Below, piece after piece: positions 60,601-63,870 of a stretch of DNA of 64,000 nt. Source of the stretch: Lutjanus erythropterus (Eukaryota > Chordata > Actinopteri > Lutjaniformes > Lutjanidae); contig CM034612.1 in NCBI GenBank assembly GCA_020091685.1, positions 24,575,158 to 24,639,157 on the forward strand, in the 5' to 3' direction. The stretch's first letter is position 1. Each line of letters starts with the position of its first letter. The position numbers were made by a program, and so were the translations under genes. Below the pieces are notes generated by a model. That model made no database searches and was not told the origin of the DNA. It saw nothing but the letters and a program-made list of their open reading frames with translations.

Positions 60601-62600
60601 TTTGTGAAAACAATCTGAAATGTGGACTCGTCAGACCAAAGCACACTTTTCCAATTTGTGTCAGTCCATCTCAGATGAGCTCAGGCTCAGAGAAGTCTGC
60701 AGTGTTTCTGGATGTTGTTGATATATGTCTTTCTCTCTGAATGTCTTAACTTGGGTTTGTAGCTCAAGCTATGAACTGTGTTTACTGACAACAGTTTTCC
60801 AAGTGTTCCTGAGCCCATGTAGTGTCATTTATCAAATTATGTGGGTTTTCAATGTAAAATGTCATGTCGGGTGAGTAAATCAAGAAACTCACTTACAAGT
60901 TGTAAAAAAAATAGAACTATTCTTACTGAGTTAAGTAAAAACTGACTTCAGACAAGTAGATTTATGACCCACTGTTTTTTCACCAAGATTAGCATACATA
61001 TATGCAGGTTTTATTTAACACAAGAAATAACCAATAACAATAGACAACTGGCTCCTGTCACACTGACAGTAGAGGAGTTTGCCTCTGTTTTTTTTCTGAT
61101 GTGTCACGTTCAATGTCAGAAAGCTGAGACTCAACTCGTGTGTGCAGGCAAGCAGAGAGAAAGACGTCTCAATCTAAGTGAATTTTGTAGCATCTACCTC
61201 AATCTCTCCCGTGTTACTGTTTGTACTTTTACTCTTTCGTGTTCTCCTTCAGGTGATAGGAGTCACATTAAGTTAACCACACATTTCCTAATTTTGCTGC
61301 TTCATGATGAAAGCTTTTAGATAACAAACTATTTGGGGGACTTTTATTGTGAAGAATTATAGGAAATTACAGAAAATTTGCAGCAGTTTGACGAGGTTGC
61401 CACAAGGCAGGAGTTGCTGGCAAAGTTTGGTTGTTGACACGTGGGAGAGAAAATAAAAGGAAGCTGGTCATTGCACCACCTCTCCATTTATTATTTTGCT
61501 ATTAACCTTCTCAGTTAGGCGACCTCAGGACACCTGGTTACACTGAATTTTGCCCCTGCCATATGATGTCACTGTCCATCGTATCATATGCCAATTCACA
61601 AAACATCCCCCAACCCTAAATCAGACAGTTTAGTTAACTTGGAAGTGAAAATGAAAGCAAACAGGAAGCAAAGTTTTCCTGCTTCAACTTTGAAAGACTG
61701 TAGGTTGATGTAGTTGTGCACACAATTTTCCTGAGAAACACAACATCTCAAGTTCACTTTCAGTTTTTACCTCCAAAAAAAGTGGTTTAGATAATCTGGG
61801 TAAACTGTTGCCTCAGGATTTTGTGACTGATGGTATTTTTTGCCCTTCAGACTTTGTTCCAGTGATGACACCATGTTCCCACATCTCAGTGATGATAAAA
61901 ACAGATAAAAACTGATAAAAACAATGGCCCAGACTACAAAATAAGACCTGAATGTAATGAACTGGATGTACTCTTTAATGCCGCCCTGTCTTGAGCTCTC
62001 AGCTATGAGGCTTGTTGTTGTTTCAATGAATAATAGTGTTATTGTAGCTCAGATTACCTGAACAATGTCCAGCACCATTCCAGCTGATACAGTTCCAAAT
62101 CCAGCGAGTAGGAAAGGCACCAAGATCTGCAGCGCCATGGCCAGCGGCGACTCCTTGGGCATATTCTGCACATGAGATCCCAGCCCTTCCTCCTCATCCT
62201 CTTCCTCCTCTGCATCAGCCTCCTCCCCGGAGAGCCTCCTCTCAGCCAGCATGGGCTCAGTCTCAGAGTATCCTCCATCTCCACAGTCTGATAAAGTCAC
62301 AGAGGAGCGAGAGGCCCGGTCCAGGAGCCGCCGGCCTTCTATGTGCGCCGTCTCTTGTCTATAGCCGTTCTGGAGCGAGCCGGCCTCCGGTTTAGCTCCG
62401 AGGTCCACCATGGCCAGACGCTCCTCCTGGAGCTTGGTGTAGCCGGTGGGGACCATGGTATGGAACAGAGAGGCGATCCGGCCAGAGGAAACAGGCTTCA
62501 GGGAGAGAGCGCTCCACCCGCCACCTGCTCCGCTCATACGCACCGTCAGGCTAGAGCCCAGGGACTCCCCTATAGCTCCTCCTAGACTCTGGATACTCAT
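8730..62600 (-). CDS. slc41a2: Solute carrier family 41 member 2 (MgtE-like Mg2+ transporter), whole gene, 10 coding exons
   Basis: Joining complement(62058-62600, 59232-59339, 53801-53872, 53028-53172, 51419-51565, 41079-41226, 38904-38983, 26578-26709, 25869-26017, 8730-8915) gives 1710 bp, or 569 residues plus TGA. All junctions are GT-AG and all phases match. The family carries Mg2+ and some other divalent cations across membranes and is related to bacterial MgtE. Visible parts are an acidic soluble N-terminus (residues 1-150) and two MgtE-like repeats. The first has PFLLAGFGT (162-170), [20 protein letters not shown] (196-215) and [12 protein letters not shown] with D320. The second has [20 protein letters not shown] (410-429) and [15 protein letters not shown] (529-543). 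SLC41A2 is preferred over A1 or A3 because of the TMVP motif near residue 48, [31 protein letters not shown], and the end FHFLW...DVGD. Human SLC41A2 is of similar length. I cannot tell whether this is the a or b fish paralogue. Confidence 0.96.
9094..9455. mobile_element. MITE with inverted ends, 362 bp
   Basis: The left end TAAAAGAATAGTCTGACA and the reverse complement of the right end, TAAAGGAATAGTTTGAAT, are imperfect terminal inverted repeats. The interior contains the teleost repeat phrase CTGGAGCCAGCAGCTAGTTAGC. A related element begins at 29683. It is non-coding; a 108-codon open frame across it (9140-9466) is incidental. Confidence 0.6.
9600..10420. repeat. Dispersed teleost repeat fragments
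   Basis: Two separated pieces (about 9600-9900 and 10318-10420) match a family whose members contain phrases such as GCAATCCATCCAATAG and TTAGCATTTAGCTNAAAGC. The piece at 10318 has AGCATGCTAACGCT and GTTAGCATTTAGCTTAAAATG. Other copies occur at 38155-38345 and 42460-42540. No coding capacity. Confidence 0.4.
13129..13148 (+). repeat. Poly-A run of 20
   Basis: Twenty consecutive A residues. No LINE or SINE body could be recognised directly upstream, so its origin is open. Confidence 0.9.
13574..13790. repeat. Dispersed repeat fragment shared with 35470-36040
   Basis: Contains CATCTTTATTCTGAAATTCC, nearly identical to a block at 35985-36002, together with direct repeats of AACAATCCACT and a TCTGCATTGATGCAGTG phrase. 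These recur in the 35.5-36.0 kb region in the same orientation, so both are copies of one non-coding repeat family. Boundaries are approximate. Confidence 0.4.
15940..16870 (+). mobile_element. Tc1-like transposon relic (second subfamily), interrupted
   Basis: Plus-strand sequence from about 15960 to 16440 matches the first half of a Tc1-like transposase gene of fish (landmarks: CTGATCTCCTGGGATTTTCA, ACCTTGAGGCGGA-like, CAGCAGAAGACCA, CATGAATCCATGGACCC). The later half resumes near 16785 (GACCATGAGCATCCCTTTAT, CATCTTCTAACAGCTGC). The segment between, about 16450-16700, is unrelated. Stops, deletions and a C9A10 run near 16078 make it inactive. Confidence 0.7.
16450..16700. mobile_element. Non-coding element inserted in the Tc1-like relic
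   Basis: Begins AGGGTTGTTCTAATACCGAT, the kind of end seen in fish MITEs with ACCGATATC motifs (compare 59755-60083), and separates the two halves of the Tc1-like relic. The right boundary is not clear; no target-site duplication could be placed with certainty. Confidence 0.4.
19907..21330. mobile_element. Probable outer MITE carrying a second insertion
   Basis: The left side (19915-20040) has repeated TTTTAGTCAT / ATTTAGTCA phrases after AGTGTTAATT. The right side (21290-21328) ends AGTCAACAAAATTAACATT, whose reverse complement resembles the left end (TGTTAATTTTGTTGACTAA). Together they look like two ends of one element, split by the PIF/Harbinger-like MITE at 20087-20805 and about 500 bp of further sequence. 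The pairing is inferred. Confidence 0.35.
20087..20805. mobile_element. PIF/Harbinger-like MITE, TAA target duplication
   Basis: Terminal inverted repeats AGCCATGTTTCCAC (20087-20100) and AGCCTTGTTTCCAC (reverse complement of 20792-20805) differ at one position. TAA flanks both ends (20084-20086 and 20806-20808). A three-base TWA duplication with short inverted ends is the PIF/Harbinger signature. The interior repeats degenerate GTTCC/GGAAC boxes such as AGTTCCAGGAACT and has no coding frame. Confidence 0.7.
21935..22740 (-). mobile_element. Tc1-like transposon relic, copy D (fragments)
   Basis: Segments at 21935-22035 (AACATCCTTTATACAATCATG, AGGTGAACCTCGCTCCACCC) and 22540-22740 (TTTCATACCCAATCATGATA, ACAGTGTCCCGACCTTTTTG) belong to the same Tc1-like family as copies A to C. 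They represent the N-terminal coding end and the terminal region, with unrelated or diverged sequence between. No intact frame. Confidence 0.5.
24325..24343. repeat. (CA)n microsatellite
   Basis: An uninterrupted CA tract of about nine units within intron 9, far from any exon. Confidence 0.9.
24467..24790. repeat. Dispersed teleost repeat with internal hairpins
   Basis: Starts GGGACACTTCACCTCAAAAT and contains AGAAATCATGACCCAGTTAC and AAGATAATCCACAGACC, phrases of a common fish repeat; 52590-52625 carries the first phrase of the same family. The arms TACATGAAACTGCT (24712-24725) and AGCAGTTTCATGTA (24762-24775) are inverted repeats. A second small hairpin is built on ACTTTCTTT / AAAGAAAGT near 24680-24705. 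No coding role is seen. Confidence 0.5.
25487..25822. mobile_element. MITE with 17-bp perfect terminal inverted repeats
   Basis: TTGAGAATTGGGACAAA at 25487-25503 is matched exactly by the reverse complement of 25806-25822. The 336-bp interior is AT-rich and non-coding. Its right-hand part (AAAATGTTGGCCCTTTAAAG, then TTGTGTC) recurs at 30103-30130. It lies 46 bp inside intron 9 from the exon 9 donor. I could not find a convincing target-site duplication, so the superfamily is unassigned. Confidence 0.7.
25869..26017 (-). CDS. slc41a2: slc41a2 coding exon 9 (residues 459-508)
   Basis: 149 bp. Acceptor TTTTTCCTCAG|GAGCC, donor CTGCAG|GTGAGC. It encodes [20 protein letters not shown] and [20 protein letters not shown], ending VYLAAAMLQ. 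Two hydrophobic helices flank a short KSGH loop. The sequence [20 protein letters not shown]-like is a hallmark of SLC41A2. It is separated from exon 8 by only 560 bp but from exon 10 by 17 kb. Confidence 0.96.
26018..26577. other. Intron 8 of slc41a2 (560 bp)
   Basis: A short intron with no recognisable repeat or gene. Open frames around 26539-26794 on the plus strand are the antisense image of exon 8 and its edges. Confidence 0.7.
26578..26709 (-). CDS. slc41a2: slc41a2 coding exon 8 (residues 415-458 and first base of 459)
   Basis: 132 bp. Acceptor TTGTCCAG|GAATC, donor ACAG|GTTAGT. It encodes [20 protein letters not shown] and then [23 protein letters not shown]. The first part is the core of the second MgtE-like motif. 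The second part is the variable loop, where PGE.PDE.KGCYYP favours SLC41A2 over A1. The loop has four cysteines (residues 436, 447, 451 and 455). Confidence 0.95.
27641..27918. mobile_element. MITE with long inverted ends (about 278 bp)
   Basis: The left end reads AAGGGATAGTTCACCCAAAA and continues ATGAAAAT. The reverse complement of the right end reads AAAGGAATAGTACGCCCAAA and continues AATGAAAAT. The ends therefore match over about 28 bases with few differences. This is a very common fish MITE type. An open frame across it (27637-27846) is not a gene. Confidence 0.7.
29683..30655. repeat. Repeat pair in inverted orientation
   Basis: 29683-29850 starts TTAAAGGAATAGTTCGACAC and contains GTGGTTAGCATAGTGTAGCA and ACAGCTAGCCTGGC. 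The reverse complement recurs at about 30570-30650 (CCAGGCTAGCTGTTGCCCTC, TTTATGCTAAGCTAGC). The region between includes a copy of the GTTGGCCCTTTAAAG repeat found in the 25487-25822 MITE. It could be one long fold-back element or two independent insertions. Confidence 0.5.
32560..32860. other. GC-richer, G-run patch in intron 7
   Basis: Clearly richer in G and C than its surroundings. On the plus strand four G-runs at 32568-32590 (GGGG, GGG, GGGGGG, GGG with short spacers) fit a G-quadruplex motif. The patch ends in a TCTCC-rich tract and CCTCCAG. No slc41a2-like or other recognisable exon is in it; the short open frames (32625-32920) are unrecognised. Confidence 0.4.
33196..33540. repeat. 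Dispersed repeat, left copy
   Basis: Contains GCTAATGAAATGGGTACA, AAGAACAAGAACGTCAGGAA, CAGCTTTTAAGTCATTTAAA and ATAATGGAGGTCAGTGTG, and ends with GAGATATCGC...GGAATGGGATGGA. The same blocks recur in the same order at 34200-34450 and 34149-34185. The two copies flank a LINE tail. Confidence 0.6.
33575..34085 (+). mobile_element. Non-LTR retrotransposon (L2/CR1-type LINE) 3' end
   Basis: Plus-strand frames read fragments of the C-terminal end of a LINE reverse-transcriptase protein: AARLL-like near 33625, SLHWLPV (33676-33696), KLWKSL near 33867 and FLFRQAF near 33939. They are broken by stops and shifts. An AT-rich 3' tail with ACTGTCAAGCAC follows. The 5' end is truncated, as is usual for LINE insertions, and it is inactive. 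Confidence 0.65.
34090..34450. repeat. Dispersed repeat, right copy
   Basis: Carries GAGATATCAC...AGAATGGGATGGA (34149 on), GCTAATGAAATGGGTACAAC, AAGAACAAGAACATCAGGAA, TAGCTTTTAAGTCATTTAAA and ATAATGGAGGTCAGTGTGG. It matches 33196-33540 with an extra segment near 34350-34395. Confidence 0.6.
35470..36040. repeat. Dispersed repeat fragment shared with 13574-13790
   Basis: Has ATCTATTGATCTAGAT and GATTCAATGATCAATGGATC near the left end and CACCTTTATTTTGAAATTCC at 35983-36002, the last close to a block at 13699-13718. Non-coding; ends approximate. Confidence 0.35.
36540..36660. repeat. Dispersed repeat, partner at 42120-42230
   Basis: TATGAGCAGAGTAAAAGTCC, CCAGCCGCTAGGCTAAT and GAAGCTTAAGCTAATCAT line up with TATGAGTAGAGAAAAAGTCC, CTAGCTGCTCAGCTAAT and GAGGCTTAAGCTAATAAT at 42120-42230, in the same orientation. 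Family not recognised. Confidence 0.55.
37598..37920. mobile_element. Possible MITE with GGGAATC-type ends
   Basis: The left end AGTAGGGACTGGAATTGATA and the reverse complement of the right end (AAGAGATGGGAATCAAGAAT) resemble each other and the ends of fish elements of the GGGAATCGATA type. The interior is non-coding. Boundaries and superfamily are uncertain. Confidence 0.4.
38155..38345. repeat. Dispersed teleost repeat
   Basis: Contains GGGGATCAGAGCTTTTATGG, CCATGGCAATCCATCCAATA and AGATATTTCAGCCTAGA, phrases of a repeat widespread in fish. It shares its family with 9600-10420 and 42460-42540. Non-coding. Confidence 0.45.
38904..38983 (-). CDS. slc41a2: slc41a2 coding exon 7 (residues 388-414 and first base of 415)
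   Basis: 80 bp. Acceptor GTTCTGCAG|CATC, donor AACG|GTGAGT. It completes S388 and reads [20 protein letters not shown] and then YTPVIN. This begins the second MgtE signature (TPVINGIGGN), which is split by the following intron inside codon G415. A long (CA)n tract lies 45 bases upstream of the acceptor on the coding strand. Confidence 0.95.
39029..39078. repeat. (TG)n microsatellite near exon 7 acceptor
   Basis: A 50-bp TG tract with two early TGCG interruptions. On the gene strand it reads (CA)n and ends 45 bases before the exon 7 acceptor, next to the region expected to hold the branch point. Confidence 0.9.
39816..40172. mobile_element. hAT-like MITE with 8-bp target duplication
   Basis: The left end CAGGGGTCAGCAACCTT (39816) and the reverse complement of the right end, CAGGGGTCTGCAGCCTGC (ending at 40172), are inverted repeats of the hAT/Charlie type. 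The flanks GCCTAGGC (39808-39815) and GTCTAGGC (40173-40180) form an 8-bp target duplication with one mismatch, as hAT elements make. 357 bp, non-coding. Confidence 0.8.
40279..40745. mobile_element. Fold-back MITE with perfect 26-bp inner stem
   Basis: Outer arms 40279-40331 and 40506-40560 are imperfect inverted repeats (ATATCAGTTTAAG, TAGAATATTT, GCTTTACTTTG shared). Inside, 40413-40438 and 40469-40494 are exact inverted repeats of 26 bp around a 30-base loop. The sequence on to 40745 (CTGCTTCTCCAAACTGGGGA, GACCGCCATCTACTGTAAGT) belongs to a fish repeat that often accompanies this unit. Non-coding. Confidence 0.6.
41043..41078. repeat. (CA)n tracts forming the exon 6 donor
   Basis: Two short CA tracts (41043-41054 and 41065-41078). 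On the gene strand the second supplies the donor itself: exon ...AGCAG followed by GTGTGTGTGTG. There is no other GT-A/G donor at this junction. Confidence 0.85.
41079..41226 (-). CDS. slc41a2: slc41a2 coding exon 6 (residues 339-387 and two bases of 388)
   Basis: 148 bp. Acceptor TTCTCCCCAG|ATTCC follows a good pyrimidine tract. The donor AGCAG|GTGTGTGTGTG is itself the start of a GT microsatellite. It encodes [20 protein letters not shown] and [20 protein letters not shown], the linker between the two MgtE-like repeats plus the first helix of the second. The [13 protein letters not shown] stretch is a strongly conserved SLC41 signature. Confidence 0.96.
42120..42230. repeat. Dispersed repeat, partner of 36540-36660
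   Basis: Matches the copy in intron 7 over about 110 bp in the same orientation (TATGAGTAGAGAAAAAGTCC, GAGGCTTAAGCTAATAAT, AAATCAACTT). Preceded by an A12 run (42090 region). Family not recognised. Confidence 0.55.
44503..44675 (+). mobile_element. tRNA-derived SINE
   Basis: Has an A-box-like TGGCTCAGTTGCTGG (44517-44531) and a B-box-like GGTTCGACTAC (44574-44584) at tRNA-like spacing. The fish SINE body phrase CTGTCATCCCCTCTCTCTC follows, then a tail ending AGATAAGGGCAAAAAG. A tRNA gene is excluded because the acceptor stem and anticodon arm do not fold. Non-coding and probably inactive. Confidence 0.65.
44891..45750. mobile_element. Degenerate hAT-like element
   Basis: The left end CAGAGATCATCAACTGGGGG and the reverse complement of the right end, CACGGGTCTTCAACTATATT, are decayed versions of hAT-type ends (consensus near CAGGGGTCTTCAACT). 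About 860 bp. The minus strand has short frames but no recognisable transposase. The 8-bp flanks match only at half the positions. Confidence 0.5.
46727..46786. repeat. Three 20-bp tandem units
   Basis: AGACTGTTGC begins at 46727 and 46747, and AGACCGTTGC at 46767, with unit length exactly 20. Units 2 and 3 share GTTGCTATG. A short, imperfect minisatellite. Confidence 0.7.
48480..48590 (+). mobile_element. LINE 3' tail fragment
   Basis: TTTTATCTATTGTTGAGC, AAAGCACTCTGTAACAATC and GAAAGCACTTTATAAATAAA are the usual end of fish L2/Rex-type LINEs. Only the tail is present; no coding sequence upstream is recognisable. Confidence 0.55.
49260..49474. mobile_element. Fold-back element, about 65-bp inverted arms
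   Basis: The left arm (49260-49323) and the reverse complement of the right arm (to 49474) share TCTTTT, TGAGRTAATTYACTTTTCTT, AACTTGAATCTT and GAAACC-like blocks, at roughly 80 percent identity. The spacer is about 90 bp. It has the form of a small fold-back MITE; no target duplication was identified. Confidence 0.6.
49804..50160. repeat. Tandem duplication, about 175-bp units
   Basis: Unit 1 (49804-49978) and unit 2 (49979-50139) both begin GTCAAGTCAAA, continue CCAGAAATA, GAAATAAACTT-like, GATGCA..TTCAG and TTTTTGAC, and end AAATGTA.TGAAAATC. A truncated third unit starts near 50138 (CAGTCAGAAATATGA). Divergence between units is moderate, so the duplication is not recent. Confidence 0.6.
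51419..51565 (-). CDS. slc41a2: slc41a2 coding exon 5 (residues 290-338 and first base of 339)
   Basis: 147 bp, starting with two bases of codon G290 and ending with one base of D339. Acceptor ATGTTCAG|GTATC, donor CTGG|GTAGGT. It encodes [20 protein letters not shown] and then [19 protein letters not shown]. The [12 protein letters not shown]...D320 motif corresponds to the conserved Asp/Pro helix of MgtE pores, where an acidic residue contacts Mg2+; that role is inferred by family homology. It closes the first repeat. Confidence 0.96.
51643..51671. repeat. (CA)n microsatellite
   Basis: About 14 CA units. On the gene strand it reads (TG)n and lies 76 bases upstream of the exon 5 acceptor. 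Confidence 0.9.
52600..52870 (-). mobile_element. Tc1-like transposon relic, copy B (internally deleted)
   Basis: Contains the terminal region (GTAAAAAATATGCACTCATT) and the CSPDLSPIE coding block (52741-52820), then jumps straight to the other end (ATCCCAACTTTTTTGGAATT at 52843). The Trp-to-stop change in the catalytic block (52808-52810) is the same as in copy A. Inactive. Confidence 0.65.
53028..53172 (-). CDS. slc41a2: slc41a2 coding exon 4 (residues 242-289 and first base of 290)
   Basis: 145 bp, starting in phase 0 and ending with one base of codon 290. Acceptor CCTCCAG|GTT, donor CAGG|GTAAAC. It encodes [20 protein letters not shown], a helix at about 242-261, then [10 protein letters not shown] and a second hydrophobic segment [17 protein letters not shown]. 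These are the central helices of MgtE-like repeat 1, in the order expected for SLC41 proteins. Confidence 0.96.
53173..53800. other. Intron 3 of slc41a2 (628 bp)
   Basis: No recognisable repeat apart from a (GT)n tract at 53785-53797 next to the exon 3 donor. Confidence 0.7.
53785..53797. repeat. Short (GT)n tract at exon 3 donor
   Basis: On the gene strand the donor reads CAG|GTAAACACACACACACGC, so the intron enters a CA tract at once. Confidence 0.85.
53801..53872 (-). CDS. slc41a2: slc41a2 coding exon 3 (residues 218-241)
   Basis: A 72-bp, 24-codon exon, phase 0 at both ends, too short to stand out as an ORF. It reads [20 protein letters not shown] and then ALKQ, close to SLC41A2 and less like the SLC41A1 counterpart. 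Acceptor CAACACAG|GTG, donor CAG|GTAAAC, which runs straight into a (CA)n tract. It joins the first MgtE motif to the next helix and is probably a cytosolic loop plus the start of a helix. Confidence 0.94.
54950..55125 (+). mobile_element. Non-LTR element 3' tail with GATTCT repeats
   Basis: CCCACGGATCAATAAAGTAT followed by TTCTGATTCTGATTCTGAAT is the usual ending of fish LINE/SINE families that end in GGATCAATAAAGT plus a short tandem tail. Only the 3' part is recognisable. Confidence 0.5.
57905..58059. repeat. Direct repeat, copy 1 (155 bp)
   Basis: Starts AAGCCTCTTCAG and ends GAGACACCACCACAAGA. It matches 58466-58620 in the same orientation through TCTCCATTTCACCTGACAG, TTTGAGCTGTAATTACAGA, CTATACACAGA and GAGGCTTAGCCTGTGG. 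Non-coding, no family recognised. Confidence 0.75.
58158..58453. repeat. 79-bp tandem repeat, 3.75 units
   Basis: Units start at 58158, 58237, 58316 and 58395, exactly 79 bp apart, each with GATGTGGAAT near its start, then TTGAAAGGCT-like, GCTAAACTGAACTGCTGTTG and AACCAATAATGT-like blocks. The fourth unit stops near 58453. Units differ by scattered substitutions only, without length changes. No open frame runs through. Confidence 0.85.
58466..58620. repeat. Direct repeat, copy 2 (155 bp)
   Basis: The second copy of 57905-58059, placed straight after the 79-bp tandem array. It has small indels relative to copy 1 but keeps the same order of blocks. Confidence 0.75.
59214..59226. repeat. Short (GT)n tract at exon 2 donor
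   Basis: On the gene strand the donor reads GCG|GTGAGACACACACACACG; the CA tract begins four bases into the intron. Confidence 0.85.
59232..59339 (-). CDS. slc41a2: slc41a2 coding exon 2 (residues 182-217)
   Basis: 108 bp, phase 0 at both ends. Acceptor TCCACAG|CAC, donor GCG|GTGAGA. It begins [12 protein letters not shown] and contains [20 protein letters not shown], the strongest signature of the first MgtE-like repeat. The G-N-L-E core lies at residues 204-207 and is expected to line the conduction path. The donor is followed within four bases by a short (CA)n tract on the coding strand. Confidence 0.96.
59755..60083 (-). mobile_element. MITE with CCGATATC-rich ends
   Basis: One end reads TAGGGGTGTCCCGATCCGAT on the minus strand. 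The other has ACTGGCCGATACCGATATCG on the plus strand, so both ends are rich in CGATA/TATCG palindromes. Inside lies TTAATATCGGACCGATATCC. The type is common in fish and usually grouped with hAT; here that grouping is from memory of the family. Non-coding. Confidence 0.6.
60120..60870 (-). mobile_element. Tc1-like transposon relic, copy C
   Basis: The minus strand keeps a 140-codon open frame (60644-60222) whose first part reads as a Tc1/mariner-type transposase: [12 protein letters not shown], then [14 protein letters not shown] and [15 protein letters not shown]. The frame then runs through [10 protein letters not shown] into shifted sequence. The first catalytic Asp is in SDES. The SPDLSPIE block seen in copies A and B is deleted. 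A relic, less decayed than copy A over this segment. Confidence 0.7.
62058..62600 (-). CDS. slc41a2: slc41a2 coding exon 1 (residues 1-181)
   Basis: ATG at 62598-62600, with A at -3. An in-frame TGA lies ten codons upstream, so no longer start in this exon is possible. The exon encodes the soluble N-terminus, including the family-like stretch [20 protein letters not shown] (44-63) and an acidic run [13 protein letters not shown] (126-138). The first membrane helix (about 153-179) follows, with the MgtE-type motif [15 protein letters not shown]. The exon ends in phase 0 after Q181, with donor CAG|GTAATC. The N-terminus is the most divergent part of this family, so the membrane segment carries the identification. 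Confidence 0.96.
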
Positions 62601-62733
62601 GATGTGGTCTAAGGCCGCGGTGTCTCATCTCCCGTCATCCAGTCCGGGAGCAGTGCAGAAATGATACACAGTAGAACTGGTTACACTGGCTCAGGTGCAA
62701 CATCCATGACAGAAATTGGATACAGGGACTCAT
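62551..62733 (-). promoter_or_regulatory. Three chained upstream ORFs in the slc41a2 leader
   Basis: Reading down to the main ATG on the minus strand: uORF A has ATG at 62733 and ends in TGA at 62635-62637 (32 codons). Its stop overlaps the ATG of uORF B (62638-62609, 9 codons) as ATGA. uORF C starts at 62628, is out of frame with the gene, and ends at 62551-62553, 50 bases inside the coding region. If this leader is transcribed unspliced up to 62600, initiation at the slc41a2 start would need leaky scanning or reinitiation. The reading frames are seen directly; the regulation is inferred and depends on the true 5' end. Confidence 0.45.
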
Positions 62734-62736
62734 CAG

Positions 62737-62780
62737 CCTGAGGAAAATTCACAAGCACACACGACAGAGGTGAAGACTGG
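62737..62780 (-). other. Candidate splice acceptors for the 5' UTR intron
   Basis: Two acceptor-like sites precede the coding start on the minus strand. One, TTTTCCTCAG, ends at 62738; the other, TTTTTCTCTTCTCCCAG, ends at 62777 and has the better pyrimidine tract. Either could join a distant non-coding first exon to this one, as in mammalian SLC41A2, which has a non-coding exon 1. No matching donor or promoter could be picked out in the remaining 1.2 kb. Confidence 0.35.
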
Positions 62781-63174
62781 GAGAAGAGAAAAACACAGCC
62801 TGAAGCAAGTTTCAATATGATATTTCACTGAGACAGAACAACTAAGTCACTTCTTATGAAGAAGACCTAAACTTCCCTAATGGGAAACCACAAAAGACTC
62901 TAAATATGAAGCAGCTGGTCTCCAATGAATCACAGACCAGCTTTGGGGAAATTACAGTAGCAGCAATTCTTACACAAAATGCTCTGTAAAAGCCAAAGTA
63001 GGCAAAAAAAATATTGATTTTGAAGAAATGTCTAATTTTAATTATTTTGAATGATACTGCAATTGCAATATAATTTGCAATATTAAAGTAAAGGATCATT
63101 TTTACATCATTATTCTCATTTTCACTGAAAAATACATTAAAACGTGTTATCTTTTTTCAGAAATCTGTACTGAA

Positions 63175-63500
63175 CAAAGATGTTTAGCTAATGTTAGCAA
63201 AATGTAGCCGAACTGCCTAATGATTGATGTAGATTAGCTAGCCAGTCAGCTAACATTAGCTGATTTAAGATGTTAATATACAGTGATTTTACAGATCCCC
63301 CGTCAACGTCTTTTGACCATCTCATATTTTGGTTTTCTTTTCACCATAGATGAGTCACGCTCATGGAGTATCTAAGTACACGAAACAGGAGAGGAGAAAG
63401 TTAAAAGAGGTACCAAGCTTGCTCAACTGTCATTGGAGCGCACAGCACAAAGGGACAGGACTTAGGAGTCCATTTCCAGTAGTTGGGCGGGAGTAGGGAT
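63175..63500. repeat. Dispersed repeat, copy 2 (partner at 4505-4830)
   Basis: Same orientation and block order as 4505-4830: TTGATGTAGATTAGCTAGCC, ACAGATCCCCCGTCAAC, TTTTGGTTTTCTTTTCACCA, GGAGTATCTAAGTACACGAA and GGGACAGGACTTAGGAG. Confidence 0.65.
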
Positions 63501-63870
63501 GCATGATATGTTTGTTTTTTTTGTTTTGTTTTTTTCAGTCAATATTAATAACTGATAATTACCCACTTCTCATGGCAGGTGAAGATAAACTAAATTATAA
63601 TCTCAAATTTTTGTATTTTAGAATTCAGTTCCTATATCCTGTAGTTAATGCACACCTCAGGGTAAGAGAGGCTCAGATGTAATGAGCAAAGATGAATGAT
63701 TTAACATTCATTATTACAACCAAGCATTTTGCCTGAGAATTCAAATTAACATCATCTGTCAGATTAGATATTAGATAGAGTCTATATTTATCTGTGATCA
63801 TTTCATTATCAGAATAAAATAATATAGCTTTGATATTGTCAGCTGATAATTTATTAGCCACAATATTTAT
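63493..63870. mobile_element. Possible MITE (TAGGGATGCATGATAT end)
   Basis: Starts TAGGGATGCATGATAT, followed by a T-rich stretch, CAGTCAATATTAATAACTGA and ATAATTACCCACTTCTCA, phrases of a fish repeat whose ends read TAGGGATGCACGATAT. The right end near 63850 (AATTTATTAGCCACAATATT) is only weakly matched. Confidence 0.35.

Larger units (their letters stand above)
59340..62057. other. Intron 1 (between coding exons 1 and 2) of slc41a2, 2718 bp
   Basis: Holds a GATATC-rich MITE (59755-60083) and Tc1-like relic C (60120-60870). From 60870 to 62057 nothing is recognised; the 118-codon open frame at 60964-61320 has no known motif. Confidence 0.65.

Noticed and set aside
60222-60644. 140-codon frame as a host gene
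   Set aside because: The [12 protein letters not shown] and [10 protein letters not shown] motifs identify it as transposase debris of a Tc1-like element, with the rest of the protein missing.
62054-62284. 76-codon, Arg/Trp-rich frame on the minus strand
   Set aside because: Out-of-frame reading of slc41a2 coding exon 1; the 181-residue frame with the MgtE helix is the real one.
62343-62664. Plus-strand frames of 72 and 80 codons
   Set aside because: Antisense shadows of the GC-rich first coding exon and leader.
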